A stretch of DNA of 64,000 bases, taken from Bacteroidales bacterium (GTDB lineage: Bacteria > Bacteroidota > Bacteroidia > Bacteroidales > UBA12077). Below are positions 59,930-64,000 of this stretch, piece after piece. Under the pieces are notes generated by a model. That model saw only the letters and a program-made list of their open reading frames with translations. It ran no database searches and was not told the origin of the DNA. Made by a program: the position numbers and the translations under genes. How positions within the stretch are numbered: the stretch's first letter is position 1; each line of letters begins with the position of its first letter. The DNA lies in the NCBI GenBank assembly GCA_016342685.1, contig JAEINU010000002.1:329085-393084 (forward strand), read 5' to 3'.

Positions 59930-60045
59930 GAGAAGCCCGAGACTGTCCCGGGCCTTATAAGCCGGTGGAACTTTCATCCACATACAAATGTACCCTGCGT
60001 GGCGACTATTTTCTTATCTTCTTTCTTAGTAAATATACAAATTGA
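59930..60045 (-). ncRNA. Possible small RNA, GC-rich intergenic element
   Basis: Bases 59931-60010 are 52 percent G+C, far above the surrounding DNA, and no gene frame covers them. On the minus strand they contain a hairpin (GTGGA / TCCAC, loop TGAAAGT, near 59970), a CTTATAAG palindrome, and a pair GCCCG / CGGGC with inner GAC/GTC. The perfect terminator follows directly. The promoter is not clear; a weak TATATTTA lies near 60030. I do not recognise an RNA family. The strand is inferred from the terminator and the absence of a plus-strand promoter. Confidence 0.35.
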
Positions 60046-60096
60046 TTATTCAAGTCCTAATTATTAAATAATACGTTTAAGATTCCATAATGTTTT

Positions 60097-61422
60097 CTAG
60101 AAATATAAATCAAAACTAGTCATTTCATTTTTAACCGACTGTACCTCAATACTCCCATTATGCATTACCATTACCTGTCGAGCAAATGATAAACCTATAC
60201 CTGAACCATTATCTCTTGTTGTAAAAAACGGAACAAAAATCTTATCCAAAATATCTTCAGAAATACCTTTCCCTGAATCGATAACACTTAAACACACTCT
60301 ATCTGTACTCGACTTAAAACAGTTTAGATTTATTTGTTTGGTTTTAGATTCGGATAAAGCATACATCGAATTTTTTACTAAATTTATTATAACCTGACTA
60401 ATTAATTTACCATCAGCAATAATTGTTATATCCTCTGGTTGCACACTCAAATTAATTTCAATATTATTAGATTTAAAATCATCTTCAAATAATTTCACAA
60501 TGTCGTCAAATAAGCTAACGATACTAATTCTTTCATAGTTTGGTTTAGGTATTTGAGTTAGATTTTTATACGATTCAACAAAACCTAATAAGCCCTTACT
60601 CCTATTTTCTATGGCATTTAATCCCTTTAAAATATTATCTAAATCCAATGGATTTTCACTCTCTGCCGACAATGCTTTTTGCATGCTATAAGTTAAAGAT
60701 TTTATAGGAGTAACAGAATTCATTATTTCATGAGTTAAAACCCTTATTAGTTTTTGCCAGGCTTCCAATTCACTTTCTTCTAGCTGTGTTTTAATATTTT
60801 GCAATGATATTAAGTTCAAGTTTTTATTCTTTATTTTAATTTCAGTTGATCTCGCAAGAATCTTATAATGCTCAACTTTACCAGCAAACTTTAGAAGTTT
60901 TGTTTGTCCAGATTTCAATTTAAAAAGCTCATCACCAAGATTCTCCTTCAGAGTATTTAAATCTAAAACATTAGCTAAATTTTCTTGCCCAAATATTTCT
61001 TTAGCAGATTTATTATAAATTTCAACTCTACCATCCTTATCAAAAGAGATAATGCCAATCCCAATATGTTCCAATACAAATCTAAAATACTGATGTTCTG
61101 ACTCTTTAGCCAATTTAGCTTCTTTTAATTTATCAATTATAGTATTATAAGTTATTTGAAGTCTATTATGAGATAAATCAGAACTTCCATTAGCGGGTAC
61201 ATTATCTACATATAATATTGCATCTATAAATTGACTAAGATCTCGGTTTGTTTTATTTAAATATTTGAGTAATGCTGTGAATATGAAAATAAATCCTAAC
61301 AAAAAGACAATTTTAGTGATTACCAATTGGCTGGAATATAAGGACCAAAAAAAACCAAAACCAACCAAGGTTAGAAAAATCAAATAGACAAACAATTTAA
61401 CACTATACTTATTCCAGATCAT
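60097..61422 (-). CDS. NtrY-like sensor histidine kinase
   Basis: A 441-residue inner-membrane kinase. Two N-terminal membrane segments lie at about 8-28 and 34-50. A PAS domain spans about 108-210 ('QYFRFVLEHIGIGIISFDKDGRVEIYNKSAKEIFG'). The dimerisation helix has the phosphoacceptor His231 in 'VLTHEIMNSVTPIKSL'. The ATPase domain runs from about 330 with N-box 'NLVKNSMYAL', G1 'DSGKGIS' and G2 'TTRDNGSGIGLSFARQ'. It overlaps the downstream end of the NtrC-type gene by 14 bases and surely phosphorylates its product. The signal sensed is unknown. Confidence 0.94.
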   Translation of the reverse strand: MIWNKYSVKLFVYLIFLTLVGFGFFWSLYSSQLVITKIVFLLGFIFIFTALLKYLNKTNRDLSQFIDAILYVDNVPANGSSDLSHNRLQITYNTIIDKLKEAKLAKESEHQYFRFVLEHIGIGIISFDKDGRVEIYNKSAKEIFGQENLANVLDLNTLKENLGDELFKLKSGQTKLLKFAGKVEHYKILARSTEIKIKNKNLNLISLQNIKTQLEESELEAWQKLIRVLTHEIMNSVTPIKSLTYSMQKALSAESENPLDLDNILKGLNAIENRSKGLLGFVESYKNLTQIPKPNYERISIVSLFDDIVKLFEDDFKSNNIEINLSVQPEDITIIADGKLISQVIINLVKNSMYALSESKTKQINLNCFKSSTDRVCLSVIDSGKGISEDILDKIFVPFFTTRDNGSGIGLSFARQVMVMHNGSIEVQSVKNEMTSFDLYF

Positions 61423-62776
61423 ACTTCTTTAATTTGTTATATAATGTTTTTCTTGATATTCCTAAATCCTTAGCAGCAATGCTATAATTTCCCTTGTTCT
61501 GTTCAATTGCGCGAATAATAATTCGTTTTTCATTTTCTGACAAATCTAGGGTGTCTTTTAATTTATTCGTATCACTTATCCCGAACCAGAAATCTTTTTC
61601 TTGTAAAGATTCATTATCGCAAAGAATTACAGCTTTTTCAATAATATGTTGTAGTTCTCTGATATTACCAGGCCAATTATAATTTGAAAGTTTTTTAAAA
61701 ACAGCTTTGTCAATTACACATGAATTCTTTTGATACTTATCTTCGTACTTCTTCTTAAAATAACTTATTAATAATGGAATATCATCTAACCTTGATCGCA
61801 AGGGCGGCACATCAATTTGAATTGTATTAATTCTATATAATAAATCTTCTCTAAATTTCTCTTCAGATACCATTTGATGAATTGATTTATTCGTTGCACA
61901 AATTAATCTAATATCAATCGGAATCTTATAATTTGCTCCCAATCGGCTAATTTCTCTATTTTGCAAAACAGTTAACAATTTTGATTGCGCTGTAAACGAT
62001 AGATTCCCAATCTCATCTAGGAATAAGGTGCCCTTTGATGCTAGTTCTATCCTGCCTGGTTTATCTATTTTAGCATCAGTAAATGCCCCCTTAACATAAC
62101 CAAATAACTCACTTTCAAATAAAGAATCCGGTAAAGCTGAAACATCAAGATTTACAAACACTTCGTTTGAGCGATTAGATTTTCTATGAATCTCTCGGGC
62201 AATTAGCTCTTTCCCTGTACCATTCTCGCCAAGGATAAGAATATTTGCATCTGTCTTTGCTACTTTATTTATAGTTTTAAATACATCTCTTATTTCGTTA
62301 GATTCACCTATTATATCAGGGAATTGCTGCGAAATATTTTCGTTAAGGTGCTGCTGTTTTTGACGAAGATTAATTATTTCGCATTTTGATTTACGGAGTT
62401 TATATGCATTTTCAATCGTAGTAATAAATTTTTCATCGTCCCATGGCTTTTGAATAAAGTCGGTTCCTCCTTCACGAATAGCTTTTACTGCTAATTCAAA
62501 ATCACCATAAGCTGTTATAAAAACTACAATAGCCTCAGAATCAACTTTTAGAATCTCATTCATCCAATAAATCCCTTCATTACCAGTACTTACGCCAGCA
62601 TTATAGTTCATATCCAGTATAATTACATCGAATAATTCTTTAGATAATATTGATGGAATAGTATTTGGATTTCTTGTAGTATGAATCTTTCCAAAATGAT
62701 TTGAGAGAAGCATCTCAATTGCTATTAAAATCTCTTCATTATCGTCAACAACAAGTATTTTAGCATCTTTATACAT
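61409..62776 (-). CDS. NtrC-type sigma-54 activator, response regulator
   Basis: A 455-residue regulator. The receiver at about 1-120 has phosphoacceptor Asp55 ('VIILDMNYN') and acids 'VDDNE' at 10-14. The AAA+ sigma-54 activation domain at about 155-390 has Walker A 'GENGTGKE' (183-190), Walker B 'LFLDEIG' (251-257) and a GAFTDA in place of the GAFTGA loop (230-235), a change common in this phylum. The Fis-type HTH at about 412-452 has 'GNYSIAAKDLGISRKTLYNKL'. It is co-transcribed with the sensor gene. A likely operator lies directly upstream. Confidence 0.95.
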   Translation of the reverse strand: MYKDAKILVVDDNEEILIAIEMLLSNHFGKIHTTRNPNTIPSILSKELFDVIILDMNYNAGVSTGNEGIYWMNEILKVDSEAIVVFITAYGDFELAVKAIREGGTDFIQKPWDDEKFITTIENAYKLRKSKCEIINLRQKQQHLNENISQQFPDIIGESNEIRDVFKTINKVAKTDANILILGENGTGKELIAREIHRKSNRSNEVFVNLDVSALPDSLFESELFGYVKGAFTDAKIDKPGRIELASKGTLFLDEIGNLSFTAQSKLLTVLQNREISRLGANYKIPIDIRLICATNKSIHQMVSEEKFREDLLYRINTIQIDVPPLRSRLDDIPLLISYFKKKYEDKYQKNSCVIDKAVFKKLSNYNWPGNIRELQHIIEKAVILCDNESLQEKDFWFGISDTNKLKDTLDLSENEKRIIIRAIEQNKGNYSIAAKDLGISRKTLYNKLKKYDLE

Positions 62777-62814
62777 ACTATTTGAATTGTATTATAAATC
62801 AAACTTACTAAATA

Positions 62815-62856
62815 AATGAGTAATATTTACACACACATCGGTAAATATTACTCATT
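62815..62856. promoter_or_regulatory. Perfect inverted repeat, putative NtrC-type operator
   Basis: Left arm AATGAGTAATATTTAC (62815-62830) and right arm GTAAATATTACTCATT (62841-62856) are exact complements of 16 bp, separated by a 10-base spacer. They lie between the divergent regulator and permease genes, 52 bases upstream of a sigma-54 promoter, and fit an enhancer for the activator. Confidence 0.75.
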
Positions 62857-62907
62857 CAAATTTAACTTAAAAAACGCAATCCTATGATTATGTGACACTT
62901 AAAGCCG

Positions 62908-62923
62908 TGGCACATCAATTGAC
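62908..62923 (+). promoter_or_regulatory. Sigma-54 (-24/-12) promoter
   Basis: TGGCACATCAATTGAC matches TGGCACRnnnnTTGCW apart from C to A at the -12 GC. The GG and TG elements have the required 10-base phase. It points towards the permease gene 50 bases downstream. Confidence 0.7.
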
Positions 62924-62972
62924 TAATACTAAAAATAAATATTAAAATTATAATTAATAAATTTAACATATC

Positions 62973-64000
62973 ATGCTTAAAAGTTATTTTATAATTGCTG
63001 TAAGAAATCTGATTCGACAAAAAGGTTATTTTATCATAAACCTTTTAGGCCTAACAATTGGATTAACCGCCTGTCTTTTAATAAGTTTTTATGTAATTGA
63101 TGATTTAAGCTATGATAAATTTCACGAAAAGGGTGATCGAATATATCGTGTTGGTTATCAGCTCAAAGATCCAAGTGGAGAAATTCATAAAGGAGTTACA
63201 ACGGAATATAAACTTAGGGAACTTTTCGTAAACTATTACAACCAAATAGAATCTTTTGTGCGAATAAGCACTCCTGGATCATTTATTATAAAAAATGGAG
63301 AAATAGAATTTTATCAGAATAACGTTTCACTTGTAGAAAAAGACTTTTTTAATGTTTTTACTTATGAATGGATTATGGGTGATAAAGAAACAGCACTAAA
63401 TGAGCCTTTTTCTGCAGTTATTACTGAATCAGTATCAAAAAAATATTTTGGGGATTCAATCCCAATAGGAAAAACGCTTGATTTAGTTACCTACTTAGGA
63501 AATGCACCTATTAAAATTACCGGTGTAATTAAAGATATGCCGAATAACTCTCATTTCAATTTGAGCATTATGGCTTCAATGGAATCGGCAAAATTTATAT
63601 ACAACGATATGATGCTAAATAACTGGGGCGAAATGACTGGTTATAGTTATATTCTTTTACCAGAAAAAACCTCAATTGAATCATTGCATGAACTTTCAGA
63701 AAAATTTATCGATCAAACTTTTGGAGAAGATAGCTATCGTGAAATGCTGTTTCAGCCATTATTTGATATTCATTTACATTCAAATACTAGATTTGAAATT
63801 CAAGCAAATGGAAATATTAGGAATGTTATAATTTTCTCGATAATTGCCATATTTATTCTTTTAATTGCTACAATAAACTATATGAATCTTGCAACAGCAC
63901 GATCTGCAAAAAGGTCACTTGAAGTGGGTATGCGTAAAATCCTAGGGGCAAAAAGAAGAAATCTGGTAATTCAATTTATAGGTGAAGCAACACTAATTAG
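62973..64000 (+). CDS. FtsX/MacB-type ABC transporter permease, 5' part
   Basis: Only the first 342 codons are in the window; the frame stays open to the right edge. The protein starts 'MLKSYFIIAVRNLIRQKGYFIINLLGLTIGL', with a first membrane helix at about 20-42. It then has a MacB-like periplasmic core ('LSYDKFHEKGDRIYRVGYQL', 'FSAVITESVSKKYFGDSIPIGKTL', 'GVIKDMPNNSHFNLSI') and the beginning of the FtsX helical domain ('LIATINYMNLATARSAKRSLEVGMRKILGAKRR'). In Bacteroidota such permeases often come as several paralogues with an ATPase and an adaptor under an NtrC-type regulator. The upstream sigma-54 promoter fits. Confidence 0.88.
   Translation, partial: MLKSYFIIAVRNLIRQKGYFIINLLGLTIGLTACLLISFYVIDDLSYDKFHEKGDRIYRVGYQLKDPSGEIHKGVTTEYKLRELFVNYYNQIESFVRISTPGSFIIKNGEIEFYQNNVSLVEKDFFNVFTYEWIMGDKETALNEPFSAVITESVSKKYFGDSIPIGKTLDLVTYLGNAPIKITGVIKDMPNNSHFNLSIMASMESAKFIYNDMMLNNWGEMTGYSYILLPEKTSIESLHELSEKFIDQTFGEDSYREMLFQPLFDIHLHSNTRFEIQANGNIRNVIIFSIIAIFILLIATINYMNLATARSAKRSLEVGMRKILGAKRRNLVIQFIGEATLI

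Noticed and set aside
59930-60045. Group II intron or riboswitch remnant
   Set aside because: A GATGAAAGT-type hairpin is faintly reminiscent of group II intron domains, but no domain V, no reverse transcriptase and no riboswitch core could be matched.

Overview
The window is a 64 kb stretch of AT-rich chromosome (roughly one third G+C) from a member of the Bacteroidota. The evidence is the gene content: gldF and gldG, FecR with the C-terminal DUF4974 domain, DUF4476, DUF3078, DUF4340 and head-GIN proteins, LytTR regulators, and D-rich lipoprotein signals. There are also two exact copies of the Bacteroidota primary-sigma promoter (TTTG, 19 bases, TAnnTTTG), in front of the HU gene and a tRNA-Ser gene. 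Most genes have no Shine-Dalgarno sequence. A marine or anaerobic relative of Marinifilum or Labilibaculum is my guess from overall flavour, not something the sequence proves. The DNA is mainly ordinary core genome. I saw no phage, insertion sequence, integron, CRISPR array or rRNA operon.

Layout. 1-6.7 kb: end of an unrecognised helical protein, two small redox enzymes, murB, a glycosyltransferase, and an ECF sigma / FecR anti-sigma / TonB_C cassette. 6.7-11.8 kb: mltG, then a signalling cluster (SiaC-type phosphoprotein, secreted DUF4476 repeat protein, CheY-like receiver, PAS-coiled coil-SpoIIE phosphatase-receiver). 11.8-22.7 kb: aspartate aminotransferase, HAD hydrolase overlapping a CAT-like acetyltransferase, htpG, a membrane-anchored degenerate receiver, a class III aminotransferase, a LytTR regulator, trmH and HU. 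23-31 kb: tRNA-Ser(UGA), DUF4268, mnmA, an MsbA-like ABC exporter, purB, mqnA, NfeD, GNAT and a small HTH-like protein. 31-42.9 kb: HD hydrolase, an outer-membrane protein gene broken by one in-frame TAG, a FAH enzyme, a DnaQ-like exonuclease, dnaN, the gldF-gldG-DUF4340 cluster, a PagL-like lipid A deacylase, a head-GIN lipoprotein, lpxB and surE. 43-58.9 kb: pheT, macro-domain protein, UbiA-type prenyltransferase, secreted WD40 protein, DUF3078 protein, tryptophanase, MATE exporter, yicC-gmk-nadD, CNNM-type transporter, FMN reductase and a D-threonine-aldolase-like enzyme. 59-64 kb: FN3 lipoprotein, an NtrY/NtrC-type two-component pair, and the start of an FtsX/MacB-type permease gene running off the right edge.

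How it works together. Cell-envelope functions recur: murB, mltG, lpxB, PagL-like, MsbA-like, gldFG and several outer-membrane proteins. MqnA and the UbiA prenyltransferase suggest menaquinone is made by the futalosine route. TnaA suggests indole production from tryptophan.

The best regulatory observation is at 62.8 kb. A perfect 16-bp inverted repeat and a good sigma-54 promoter lie between the NtrC-type activator gene and the divergent permease gene, making a self-contained regulatory module. The most system-like cluster is 7.9-11.8 kb, which resembles the SiaA/SiaC partner-switching logic known from Pseudomonas but with a different architecture. Two intergenic regions, near 57.0 kb and 59.95 kb, carry structure that no coding gene explains and may encode small RNAs on the minus strand.
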